From Multifurca ochricompacta (lineage: Eukaryota > Basidiomycota > Agaricomycetes > Russulales > Russulaceae): a DNA stretch of 64,000 nucleotides. Made by a program: the position numbers and the translations under genes. The stretch lies in assembly GCA_022496185.1 (NCBI GenBank), contig WTXG01000065.1:1-64000 (forward strand). The letters run 5' to 3'. The notes beneath the pieces were generated by a model. It was not told where the DNA came from. It ran no database searches and saw only the letters and a program-made list of their open reading frames with translations. Below, in pieces: positions 21,068 to 32,890 of the stretch (position 1 is its first letter; each line of letters starts with the position of its first letter).

Positions 21068-22890
21068 TCAACCAACAGTTGTCTGGCCAGAGGTGTCTGT
21101 TGAAAAAATAACAACATTTAATGAATGAACCCATCTTGTGAATACGAGAAAGGTGAAGGACCCCATGTTATTGAAATACCTACATTGCTGAAATGTGGGT
21201 AATAAATGGTTCCCCTCTTTGTAAGGCCGTGTTTTATTCAAGGCGACACCAACTGGGACGATGTGCTAACACGAAAATAAATAAGGTAGAATAGAGTGAT
21301 GAGTTCCGTTTAGAGCATTGTTGTCGACAGGTGAAGGATTAACAAACCTTGAAAGCCGATTTCAACTGCGGATACCATTTCATTGCTTCCTGCATCGTAA
21401 AGTTGTTCAACTCGTGAGTGAGCATGATAGCCCCGACCGTGTTGAACTTGCCCACGGTCGAGCTGTGAACGAACGAGTTGTAGAGCGAGTCCACCTGAGA
21501 GGGTACGGCGCGCCAATCATTCGAGTCATACTTCCACATGATCGTCCGTAGCCCTAGAGCATTAGCGATTGCACGGATCCGGTCCTTAACACCACAAGAA
21601 ACGCGCCATTGTCAATCATCGCGAATATTCTTGTAAGAGACTACACTCACATCAACGTCACCATAGGGAGGGCGCCAGCAGGTCGGAGTAACGCCGACGA
21701 CAGCTTTCACGGCTTGCAGCTGTGCGCAAGCTTTACAGTCAGTACGAGTACGAGTACCACTAACCCCAACTAGCCAAACTAGACCACGTACGGAATACCA
21801 TAATTCCGCAAACGCGTCACGGCTCTGAAACGCAGTCACTGGAGTAGAACACATCAGCAACAGATCACATCGTGAACAATCATTGACAGGGTCACCAGAA
21901 CTCACTATAATGATGTGACCATGTGTCTGTCACCCATAATCCGGTAATCGGTTCCGGTGCTTGATGAGGAAAACATTCAATCAAAAAAGACAAGCCACTC
22001 ACGAACGCAAATCTCATGCCCATCCGCGAGCGCCCGCTGTGCCTCCCGCGGCCAGTTGAGAACATTGCTCCCAATAAAGTACATCGTCGCCTTTTGATTC
22101 TGGCTTGCCAGATAGTCATAGAATGCATTGTGGGAACAATTCGGCCCGTCATCGAATCCGTACCCCATCGACCTGGGCTCAGGTATGCTCGCCACGTCTA
22201 GCGGCAGCCCCTTCAACTTTGGTTTCGTGCATTGAGTCTTGGTCCACCCTGTATAATCAAGAGACGATAAGCTCCGAGCTCTATTTTTAAGGTTGGGCGC
22301 GCGCTTGGACATCTCACTCCACCTCTAGGACCATACAAATAATGCAAGGGTGGTGAGCTAAAGCCGAGCACATTACGCGTGTTCGTACCTTGAGCAAGGT
22401 GCATAAAAATGTTGCATCAACCTCTTTATCTCCAAGCGACCTGATGGGTACAAGAGAAAGGGAAACCACTCACAGCAATCCGGGTCTTTCTGCGAATTAT
22501 AATTCACATTGGCAGTACTGTCGTCGGGCTGCCCCTTTGGCTGAATGTTAGTCGGAATGCTACCGGAGATCTTCGTCCACATCGCTTGACCGTCACTATC
22601 ATTTGGGAGTAGGGTTGCAGGCTGCCATATTGGCGGAAATTTGTGAATGTACTGTTCCGATGGGGGGTAATAGTATGGGGTGCACTCTTGATTCGCATCT
22701 AGGCGCCAAAAGGTGGTGAGATGAGCAAGGAAAACGAGGAACTTGAGAGAATCTGCGAGATGGGACAAAAAAAATAAGAATGCGCACCAGAACGTTTGGC
22801 TTTGGACCGCTCAGAAATGTGGGGTTGCGCGAGTACCGACGACGCTGCAAGGAGTGTAACGAAGAGGCTAAGAGCTCGCCAATCGAACAT
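21068..22890 (-). CDS. Chitin deacetylase (CE4 polysaccharide deacetylase)
   Basis: A secreted or wall-bound enzyme that removes acetyl groups from chitin to give chitosan. Nine exons keep phase: 22788-22890, 22474-22698, 22003-22248, 21906-21926, 21792-21838, 21651-21719, 21348-21584, 21184-21265, 21068-21096 (about 352 aa). A signal peptide (MFDWRALSLFVTLLAASSVLA) opens the protein; an ATG 12 nt upstream is possible. CE4 motifs are complete: GYGFDDGPNCSH (catalytic base and metal Asp), THTWSHHYMT assembled across exons 3-5 (metal His pair), CWRPPYGDVD, WKYDSNDWR and AIMLTHELNNFT. The predicted C-terminus ends early (TSGQTTVG) while a GPI-signal-like segment lies just beyond in another frame, so the last exon or a one-base error needs checking. 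Confidence 0.9.
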
Positions 22891-23584
22891 CTCGAAAGAC
22901 ACTGGGCACTACTGGGCACAAGAAAAAATGTACCTTTTGGGGGGGAAGGAGGCAAACCCACTTTAAAGCGTAAGGCAATGGGTCATTTCCCAGAGTACTT
23001 GCCAGCAGGCTGTGACCCCATAAGGCATTGCGCTTTGTTTCGCTAATAAACTACGTTGTAGAGCAGCACATGTCAAGGCAGACCTTAAGCGAGGAATGCC
23101 CAGATTTTCTACCGGTTCAACGTCTTCCGTACCAGACTTGACAGGGTGTGTACAAAACCAATTAAAAGGATTATTCAGGAACGAGTTCGTGATGTGAAAC
23201 CGAACTGTCCCGCATTTGGCCCTGCGCATACGGCTCACGCCAACCAATGACACCGAGGGATTGGCGCTCTCAACGCTGTTGATGGTGTTGATGGTCGGTT
23301 TTCGGGCGACGTTCTGGTTCGACCCGAGCATTACGCCTTCCTACACTAACGGCCGTTGTTCTCCAAGTTTTGCGTTTTTTATGTTTATGTTAAGTCATTT
23401 GATTCTGTTTCCACGCGTGCGATCAAATGCGACTCGTACATCTGAATGATGTGATGCCTGAGAGTAGCATACGTCTCTCTGCAGCAAAAGGACTACAAGG
23501 TGATATCAAACCAGGTGATCAACTTCAGACACTAAAACAAAATCTAAAACAAATCTAGAGGCAGTCCCGATTCCAAACGCGTTA
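22891..23584. other. Intergenic between chitin deacetylase and kinase
   Basis: It holds the promoter of the chitin deacetylase (minus strand) and the 3' flank of the kinase. Open frames of up to 122 codons occur, but none shows a recognisable motif. Confidence 0.4.
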
Positions 23585-26078
23585 TTATTTCAGTAAACTA
23601 GAAACTGATTTCTGTGATGATTTACTGTATAGTGTCTTACTCGTCCCTTTGCTCCGCGATGAAACTACATCACTTGACGGCTGTATTGAGCTGGGTGGCA
23701 ACATCCACCTACGAATCTGATCTGAATTCTTCTCCTCAGAGCTGATATCTTCCGCCTTCCGCTTCCGCCGATCCCTGCTCTTCGATGCATCGTGACCCAT
23801 ATCTGTCTTATCCAGGCTACCGTCGTCTTCAATGTCCCATTTAAATGCGAGGTACTTGTTCATGATTGATAACACAAATTCAGAAGAACGAAGCTTCTCC
23901 TGAGCCTCTTTGACTCGTGAATCGTCCCGCCGCATTTCTTCAATCTCTATTTGGGTTTGTGCACTTGTTTCAAATTGTGTTTCCACATGGAGGTAATAGT
24001 CATGGAACAAGGAGCGTAGTTCTTCGATTATTTCCACGCACGGGGTGTTGACAAGCTCTTCGGCAGTCATAAGTAGATCCTCAACAATACCACGAGGAAG
24101 ATTACCACCAATAAGGCAGATAAGTTTGCCACGGCCGCCTCTGACAAGACGGTCATGACTTAACTTGGTGTAGTCATCGAACACCTGTTGCATGTCATTT
24201 GACAGATCCATCTTCAAAGTGTTCCTGCATCTTGCAATCTGATATAGGAGGACCCAAAAAAATGACTCCAGGTCATCTGAGACTTCATGAGCCGTATACC
24301 GAGGTTCCCTTAAACGTGAAATCGAAATGAATTGCCATGTACCCTGCACACAATTCAAATTAGCACATAATCCATGAGAAATCTTCACAGATAACATACC
24401 GTGCGTGAATGTTGCCTTGGCCCTTCCTCAACGCCCTTGTGCACTTGCTTTGACAAGTCCCAATCAATTAACATTCCAGTGCCCTCCTCTGTGATCAAGA
24501 TGTTTCCAGCGCTCACATCCCGATGTAGAATCTGAGCCCTCTCGTACGCTGCCGAGTGAGCTGTCGTGACCCATCACTATACATTCCATGAGTAATAAAC
24601 GATATTCCTTACCTACGATCGCGTCCCGAATAACTTCGCACAACTGCCTTGTTGATTTGAATGCGCTAAGAGGCTTTCCAAGGGTCTCCAACACCAGTCG
24701 ATAATGAACATATGGATCGACGTGCGGTTGACCAGGACACCACTCATGTTCACCGTCGGTAATTGTCAGATAGTCCTGTGTCCTTGTCCTTTGTGTGGCA
24801 AACGAGGCGGTGGCAGTGCACTCAGGTGACACAGGAACGTCACCAGCTGGACCCAATTCTGGTATGTTGGGCACCTGTGCGTCGTGCAGCTTGCGATATA
24901 CATCACCTTCCTTTTGAATTCCAGGAAGGTCAGTCCTCCAAAAATCCTTGAGGTATACCAGATTTGTACTTGCGACATCAAATGCGATATAGCCGAATGT
25001 AGAGCGACCAAATAGACCTCCTGTATCCCATACCGCGCTCGGTGTAATGTAAACTCTAAGATCTCCATCAGTGCTGCGTTCGTCGTGAACGAGGAACCTT
25101 CGAAGATCTGCCTTCTTGGTGTTCTCCAAACCAGGGTATCTCTTCAGTTTAGGAAGTGCTACCTCTGCTTCGTCGTCTGTCACAGGGGTAACGGTAGTGT
25201 CATGGCCGCGCTCGACGTCGGAGAGGAAATTGAATCTCCAAATGAATTCAAGGAGGGTGTCGGGTTGGGTAAGCCACTCGAATGGTTCTGTGTATATGAC
25301 ACCGCTGCGATCCCATCGAAGAAGACGACCCTTTTCACCGAAAAGAAAGATGGAAAACGAAAACACACGGAATTGAGATTGATGATGTGCTGAAGCATAT
25401 GCGATCATCTGGCCGCACGCTCGGTAAGCGGTATCCGAGAATCGTATGTGGCTCTTCGCTTCATCTCCCCTCTTCTTCATCGTCTCCACGTCACGGAATA
25501 TGTCAGCCTTGTTCTTATTCTCGATCCACATCTCCATCGTTTTCCAATTCAGTAGCTTTCCCTCTTCAAGGCTTGTTCCAGACCCATCAGAGCGACGAGG
25601 ATTACTTGAATACACGGATATATCAGGTTTCAACCGATAAGGCCCATCTCGGGACGTTGTAGTGTTGTTAAATTTGAGTTTGGGACAAAGACCAGCTGTC
25701 TTAATAGCCTGAATCTATATTGGGTGTAAGTATATAATCATCCATGCATCAGATGGAAGAGAAACTTGCAAATGCGTCCTCATGCTGTGAGGCGGTTGAC
25801 CCGCCAAACAAGATTCCACCTGTTGGCCGTGTTTCGCGTGCCTCAGGAACGAATTCCTTCAAAAACTCCTTTACTGGCATAGGCCCGACGAATTTCTCGG
25901 AAGCGTCGAAGGTCATTTCTTGATAGCGTTTTGGGGCCGTGGGCTGAGGTGTAGAGCTGTGGGCTTCACTTCCTTGAAGATCTCTCTTTAACGGTGTTGT
26001 TATAGAAAGTGTTTTCGCTGAGTGAGGGTCTTTGGAGTTAGGTGGAGTGCTGCGTTTAGGAGGCATGTTGTGAGACAA
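23585..26078 (-). CDS. FunK1-type protein kinase
   Basis: A fungal-specific protein kinase-like family greatly expanded in Agaricomycetes. Four exons keep phase: 25770-26078, 24613-25714, 24400-24560, 23585-24343 (776 aa). After a basic, proline-rich start come the FunK1 N-terminal block ([18 protein letters not shown]) and an N-lobe region ([14 protein letters not shown]). The catalytic loop [11 protein letters not shown] sits in exon 3. IDWDLSK takes the place of DFG, as in the family. GTWQFIS and the C-lobe ([16 protein letters not shown]) follow. The C-terminus is basic and serine-rich. Intron 1 (25715-25769) appears to be a GC-AG intron, since only the GCAAGT donor preserves the frame. 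Substrates are unknown. Confidence 0.93.
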
Positions 26079-27379
26079 GGAGAGCGTGGGGAGGGTTGAA
26101 TGCAGGGAACACTTACAGGTGGCACTAAATAGGTGAGCCTAGACAGTCGGACACAATCAGATGGAGTATTAGGGTTTCTGGAGCGGTGTTGAGATTATCG
26201 ATAATGAGTCAACAGGGTCTGAGCGGAGCGCAACGACTGAGAAGAGCGTGTCGCAAGAAGTTGAACCTTAAGTGGACGCGTTTGGTCACGTGTGGCGTGA
26301 CTTGACTGGATCTCGAGGATCTGTATCTCTATATTACAATTCAATGGGGATTGTAGTCACAGTGTCAGTATGTCAGGCTGAAATTGTGTATGTTTCACCT
26401 TAGATCAACTCCTTATGTTAAGCATGTGTAGGTCTGCTGGGCCAAAATTACCCATCTTGGCATGCAGCATAATAGGGAGGAGAATTCACTGACACACTGA
26501 CACCGACACGTGTGCAAGGAAGGATGATGGCTGGGTCTCAATGCGCTATTTTTTTGTTGTTGCTCAACATTGCTTCTATGGCACTCTACAAACTCTCCAT
26601 TTATATTGGCACCCCCAACCCCCATCTATACACGAGTGGCCCACAATTTTAGATCCGCTTCTTCCACTCATTCGGAATCAAACCCGAAAATTAACTGTGC
26701 AATCACTTGCTCTTGTCTCATTTGCGCCACCTGAGATGGTGGAGCTCTGCTTGCCATATATTTAAAATGAATTTCGATATGTATTCTGGGGCAGTCACTT
26801 GGTGCTGCAGGACTTCCCACATAAATCCAGGGCAGCAGTTAAACCCTGCACCTTAGAACAAGACTGAGCACAAAGGCACCCAGCTTCGGGTGCCACTTAC
26901 TTTTGTGTTGCTCTTGAGCAATCAAAGACTATTCCAGGAATCCGAGTCGTGCAAGGCGGAAGTTAGTGTGGACTAAGGGAGAAGATGTTCGACCAGATGC
27001 GCCACCCAGCTCGAGCGAGCAGCTCAGCAGCGTAAGTTCATCACGGGTAAATGATCCACCGTAATGAATGTACTTCCACACCGTAGAAATACTGGATCGG
27101 AGTGGCACTTCTTGGGACTTGCCATACGTTTTGTGATCCCTAGACGGGTGCGGGTTTAAATGCCCAAGACGACGAAGACTGGAGTAAACTCAAAAAAGTA
27201 TCGAGAGCGAGCGTCTCGCGACATCGTGGTGTTGTCGCTCAGAATGGCGTTGACATTAACACATGAAACGACTCGGAAAAGCAAAGAACGTCATGATGAC
27301 TCAATAATCCGAGGTTGAAAGGTTATTACTGCAGCGGATAGGCGAACTCCATCGACGTTTGCATCGTGATACGAGCACC
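26079..27379. other. Intergenic, upstream of the FunK1 kinase
   Basis: It includes the kinase promoter. Short open frames exist (for example 26541-26765), but none has a recognisable motif. Confidence 0.4.
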
Positions 27380-28018
27380 ATGAGATCGTGAGTGTGATAT
27401 TACCTCACAGTGGCACACAGATGAAGGAGGGATGAAGGGATTTGACTGTGGTGCGGATGTTGGCATGCGGAACTGGCGATGAGATCCATCATGAGATTGC
27501 TTTAACTTGACAACAGAAAGTGCGCATGGATGGTCATAACCTAGAGCGGTAGCAACCGGATCCATTGTCCCGCTCCCGCATAGCCGGTACATCCTACTGT
27601 GTGCACGCAACACTTTAATTCTCTGCTTTAATATTACTTTTGCTCTTGGTCGTTGTCATGGCCCTTTGACGTACTCTCATATCAATAATCACACCAATTA
27701 AAAACTATATAGGTAGCTCGCTTAACTGACTCAGCTAATAAACATACTCTCTCACCAAACACGCATTCCCGTCGTAGGACGAAGTAGACAAACAATTCAC
27801 ATGAGCCCAACCTAAACCATCTGGGACGATTAGATTTAGAGATGGGTCATATCGCGGTCACTGTGGTATGGGAAGTGAAGTGAAAGGTAGTCGTCATGTT
27901 CAATTTTACGCCTGTACGGCTGGTATTTAATGCAAGAAATAACTGAACATAATCACAAAAAATGTACTAGTAAACCCACGAACCCGTCATAGTATAAGCC
28001 AAATCCAAGCCAAATCTA

Positions 28019-29497
28019 TCAGAAGAGGGTAGTATAATTGTTGAAAACCAACAAGTTGGGCGTAGTCCAACTGACTCGCGAAAGTAAACCCCGGCTCGAG
28101 AGCTTAATCACCTCCGCTTTCAGGTCCGCAGGGGCGATCAAGTTGAAAGGATGGGCCAACTTCGAGGGAGGAACGAAACCCGACGCCCATTGTGCAGTGG
28201 TGGGAACGATTGACGAAGCGAGGGGATTGAACTTCGTGGACGGAAGGGTGGAAAGGTGATATGCCAGAAGACCAGCAACATGAGGTGATGCCATAGATGT
28301 GCCGGAAATGATATTCTCCGCAGAATCAGATCCAATCCAGGTCGACATGATATCCTGACCGGGGGCAAACACATCAACACAAGGACCATGGTTAGAGAAC
28401 CAGGCACGCTCGTCACTAAGCGTGGACGCCGCAACCGTGATCGCCTTCACAGCAGCAGCAGGAGAGTAAGAGCATGCATTGTCGTTTTCGTTACCCGCCG
28501 CGACAGCGAAATGGAGGCCAGTATCGACTGCACCATTGACTGCCTGATCCAGAGCACGAGATCGTCCACCACCCAATGACATATTCGCCACAGATCCCTT
28601 GTGTTTCGTCGTCCCAGTCGCCTTGACCTCTTCCTCCGCCTCCTTCGCCTTCAGTGCCGCAGATTCAGCAGCGAAAATAACACCCGAGATCACATCAGAA
28701 TTACTCCCAGTCCCATCCGATCCAAGCACCTTGACCGCAATAACATTCGCAGACTTCGCCACACCGTATTTGCGCGATGCAATCGTCCCAGCGCAGTGGG
28801 TACCGTGACCATTGACGTCTTCATCAAAGTCATTCACAGGGATAGTCCTGCCCCACGACGCACGTCCCTCGAAGTCCTTGTGATGGATGTTGATACCGGT
28901 GTCAATGACGTATACATCAACACCTTCGCCACCACTAGGTTGGTGCTCGTATTGGGTGAAAGTGTCAAACGTAAGCTTGGGACGGTGACTGATACGTGCA
29001 AGACCCTAAAGATCAAATTCCAATGAGTCAGATATATGATCCCAAATATGTGAGAGGGTTATGGGACTCACCCAAGGTGCAAGCTCCTGGACATCTTGAG
29101 TCCTGATTATCTGGTCGCGCTCAACATAGTCGACTTCAGGCATCCCACGAATCCTCTCGATGACATTCTCGGTGAACTTTCCAGCATAACCCTTGATGTG
29201 ACTGTCGAACACGTGACGGAGGCCATTATCGCGTTCTAAGAGAGGGTCCTCGGAGTGGGCTGACTGGAGGAAGTTGAGGTGATTGTCCATGGCGACAGGC
29301 GACAGACCCTTCTTGAACATGACGATGTATGAATTATTGACGAGACCGTAAGGAGCTTCATGAGCTGCTGTGAGAAGGGGGGCAAGGCCAAAAGGAGAGT
29401 CTTTGCGTGCATCATAGTGATAGCCGGTAGAAAGTGGAGTAGCCCATGTAGAAGCGGCCAAGGAGAGGGAGAGGGAGAGGAGGGAAATGGAGAGCAT
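28019..29497 (-). CDS. Subtilase A, secreted S8 serine protease (proteinase K type)
   Basis: Two exons (29072-29497 and 28019-29005, 66-nt intron) encode 470 aa. A signal peptide (MLSISLLSLSLSLAASTWA) is followed by an I9 inhibitor propeptide (NNSYIVMFKKGLS to VDYVERDQ), then the catalytic domain with all three residues: Asp in VYVIDTGINIHH, His in NGHGTHCAGT and Ser in GTSMASPHVAG. The oxyanion Asn context is AVAAGNENDN. An in-frame GTG at 28837 is internal, not a start. TATAAA lies about 40 nt upstream of the ATG. The near-identical gene C sits in an inverted duplicate 31 kb away. Likely role: extracellular protein degradation. Confidence 0.96.
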
Positions 29498-29535
29498 GTT
29501 AGGCGGTGTGATTATGATGATTGAAGCAGGCCGAC

Positions 29536-29541
29536 TTTATA
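29536..29541 (-). promoter_or_regulatory. TATA box of subtilase A
   Basis: TATAAA on the minus strand about 40 nt upstream of the ATG, at the same spacing as in genes B and C. Confidence 0.75.
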
Positions 29542-30600
29542 TGTGGAGGCCTCAGCATAAGCTGTTCCATTGTCCAAGACGTTCCCGATCTTTTTCTCTG
29601 GAGGAGCGAGATTGAGCAGGAACCAACTGATGAAGTCTGCCCTGGCAGGGCACTCGCGACACTTGTCTGGCAATTGATTCCAATGTCACTTACATTTGCT
29701 TAATACATTCAGGGACGGTGACTTGTTTCGGTGTCAGGTCTTATATTCCGTTTCCTTTCCGTGACAAAGACCGACTTTTTGAGAGACAGCGAATATCATA
29801 TATAGATAGCATAAAGACGGGATAACTACAAGATATTTGATCGTAGAAATGTATTTTATTCGCCGTCCGGCGCACTGTTTTTTTATTGTGGACCGAAATA
29901 TATCAGAGATAGTTCGCGTAGTGCGGTTAAGACGGTCGACGTGCCTTCCCGACGTGCCGGTTCAGGTCGGTGCCTTACGTGTTCCGAAGTGCGCTTGCCT
30001 AACACCTCTATACATCTCATACACGAACAGCTCTCTTCACAGTGCAGTTGTCGAAGCTGCATAAACCAAGAATGGGAAGCATATCTGCGTGAAGGGGGTG
30101 AACATTATTGAGTCGGAGGAGTTCAACCTGTGTTAATCGTTTGAGATCGTTTGGCGGGCCAGCCACACATTTTCTTACCTGTCAAACTGTAAGCGAGGTG
30201 CGATTAGAACGGGTTGGTTCTTAAAACTACTGTTGGTCCCTCAACAAAATCAGAACAGTTACATTATACCCCGGCGAAACACTCACTAGGTCACCGGTAC
30301 CGTTCAGGTTCCCACCATGGTCAATCACAAATTCTGTATTCTAGTCATCTTCCACGCTCAAGTCATCGGGAACTGGCAAAATGCCTGCAATGACGTCGTT
30401 TGTATAGCCCTAGATGTCCCAGATTCACGGCCCATTACGAGCCCTATGAGTAGTAGGCAGCAGATAACCCAACGCCAAGAGGCAGAGCTGCATGACGCGT
30501 CCTTGAAGACCTCAAACCATCTCTGTAATCCTCACAGATATACGCCAAATTCCTAATAAGGGCTAGAGGGGCCCCAGGTCGATCTAATGCAACCCCACAA

Positions 30601-31628
30601 AATGATGCGAGACTAACCCCTGATTAGCGAGGGTAAAATGAATTATTTCTGCCCTGGCGGCATTAATGAGGTCTAGAAACATTATGTGGCGTGGCGGACT
30701 TCCGTTTTTTGATTAGCCTCTGAAAAATGAATTCTGAGGCTTCTATATCCTAATGTGAGTTGTTTTGCTAGTGGAAGATCAAAATCGGCTGGTTCGTGCT
30801 CGCAGCTGCAACGAGGCTCGGATGGCACTGTGTAGTGTGGGGGTGTCTAGGAGTGCCTCTTCCTGCCCCACATTCTAACTTTCGAGAGCGGCTCAGCCTA
30901 GTGTGGTGCCTGAGTCGTCGGTGCGAAGCGAAGGAGTGCCGGAGCCGGACCGAAATATATGACAAGATCCGGGCCGCCAGTCCCGGTGGTGCTGTTCATG
31001 TTGCTCTGCTCTGCTCATTTGCTCCAAATGTGCTTCACACACGAACCCACAATGATATCAACAACCCTCTCCGTTCCCATATCCAAATAAAAGCTGTACA
31101 AAAATTGATCGTCTTGTAAGGGTTTGGTCACAATCGCGTTCACACGTTTCATGCGTAGTCACAATAATAAGGGCATTTGACTATCATGGTCACGGTAGGA
31201 AATGCAGAGATATGTTATCTTGTCCGAATTCCTATAAACTGAATCAACTCTTTCCCACAGCAAGTTGACGGATTCACGGACAAGGAGAACTGATCGTTCC
31301 AGTGTGATACTTAATCAGGGCTCGATCGCAGTCCACTGATAGCGCAGAAAAGGGCAACACTGTGACACGAACTTATCCGAAGGAGTGAGTTATGGGAACA
31401 GCTAGTATGTTTCGATCACCCTCTTCCTCGTGTCGCGCGTTCTTGACGAGGGCCAGGCAACACATTATGAATGTCCGGCTGGCGGAGCGATCTTATTTTT
31501 CCCGGCATCAAAACCACTTCCTCTGTTCACTCACTTGACCTATGTCGGATCGGTCCCCCACGCCTTTGATCCCATCATCGCTATCTGGGACTCTTGCGCT
31601 TTCGGCGATTCCCTTCTTGCCGATAAGT
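30601..31628. other. Intergenic between the duplication and the FunK1 relic
   Basis: No supported gene. A frame at 30796-31119 (107 codons) has no recognisable motif. Confidence 0.4.
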
Positions 31629-32890
31629 TCAGACGAAGCTCGTCCTTGCACAAGCTACCATCACCGTCCACATCCCGTTTGGTGGAAAGGTGTCTGTCCA
31701 AGATTGACAATATCCAGTCCAGAGAAAGAAGCTTCTCGCGAGGAATTTTGACCTGGGGTCTTGCTCTCGTTTAGACTGGAGACTTTTCGATTTCATGAGT
31801 TCGAATACACCCAAGTGCGGGACGACATTAACGCATAAATTATAGAAAAGAGAGCGCAACTCCTTAACTAACTCGCTGCAAGGAAGTCTAGACAAGAATT
31901 GGATAGATCGAAAAATGTGGAGGCTATGAAGGATTCAAAAACTTCTGCTACTACCCCTGACAATGCCGTCGCTACTCAGGTCTGAGTGCATGTCGAACGC
32001 CCCTTGGATATCCTTCAACATATCAAACTTTCCAGAGCTGCTATGTTTCACAATCGGCACCCAAAAGGACGACCGAAGATTGTCTGAAATTTTGTCTCAG
32101 CTTTGCCCCGACGTCTGTCTTCCAACAGGTCCTGGTTGACCAAACATTCCCGACCCCTCCTTACTGATGAAGGTGCCTCCTGCGCTGATGTTCCCCTTGT
32201 AAGATTTGAGCTCTGATATGCCTCTGAGTGAGCTGTAGCCATCCTTCAGCATGCATAACACGTACCTCATCACCTTGCCGAACGGCCGTATCAAGTTGAA
32301 TGTATTTAGAGGGTGCCCAAGCGCCTCCAACATGAGCTGGTTGTGAACATTTGGATCTACAGAAGGTCAATCAGAATACCATTTTTTTCCCTGTCTTCTG
32401 TAGAAGACAATATGGGCATGTTCAGGTGACAAGGGCACATCTTCAGGCTATGTTAGGCACCTGCGCATAAGTGAATTGCACAGAATTCCAGGTGGTACCC
32501 ACGTGCCAGAAATCCTTCGGGTACACCAGTTTTGTACTTGCGACGTCGTACGCAATATATCCGGATGTGGAACGACCGAATAGCACCTCAGTAAGCCATA
32601 TTGTACTGGGCTGTAACATCTGAGATCTCCAGGAACCTGTGAGGATAGGTTTTATTTTTTCTTGATTCTCTTCCAAAATCCTGATACATCTTAGGCTTAG
32701 AAGGTACAACCTCTGCTACTACTACTACAGGGGTGGTTCTGATAAATGTCATAACCGCGATCAACGTCTGGTAGGGAAATTGAATCTCCAGAAGAGGGTG
32801 TCCGAGCTGAACAGCCTCAGTTGAAATGGCATTGTATATATTACTCCACTGCGAAGGTGATCAGCACCGGCCAATAAAGGACAAACAGAA
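31629..32890 (-). pseudogene. Decayed FunK1 kinase relic
   Basis: Three separated stretches align in order with the kinase at 23.6-26.1 kb. They are LFGRSTSGYIAYDVAST...LVYPKDFW near 32500-32600, LEALGHPLNTFN...GNISAGGTFISKEGSGM near 32140-32340, and ELVKELRSLFYNL near 31860. The catalytic HRD motif is lost, and frames are broken by stops and gaps. It is in the same orientation as the intact kinase 6 kb away. Confidence 0.75.

Larger units (their letters stand above)
27380..30600. repeat. Inverted segmental duplication, left copy (subtilase A)
   Basis: About 3.2 kb covering subtilase A with its 3' flank (27380-28018) and about 1.1 kb of upstream sequence is repeated in inverted orientation at 59860-63035. 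Coding exons are nearly identical. Flanks match in long stretches with indels (for example around 27640-27780 versus 62640-62780, and 30240-30300 versus 60180-60250). Confidence 0.9.

Noticed and set aside
28837..28839. Possible start of a 272-aa protein in subtilases A and C
   Set aside because: The codon is GTG inside exon 2 of the spliced protease; the frame is open upstream to the splice acceptor.
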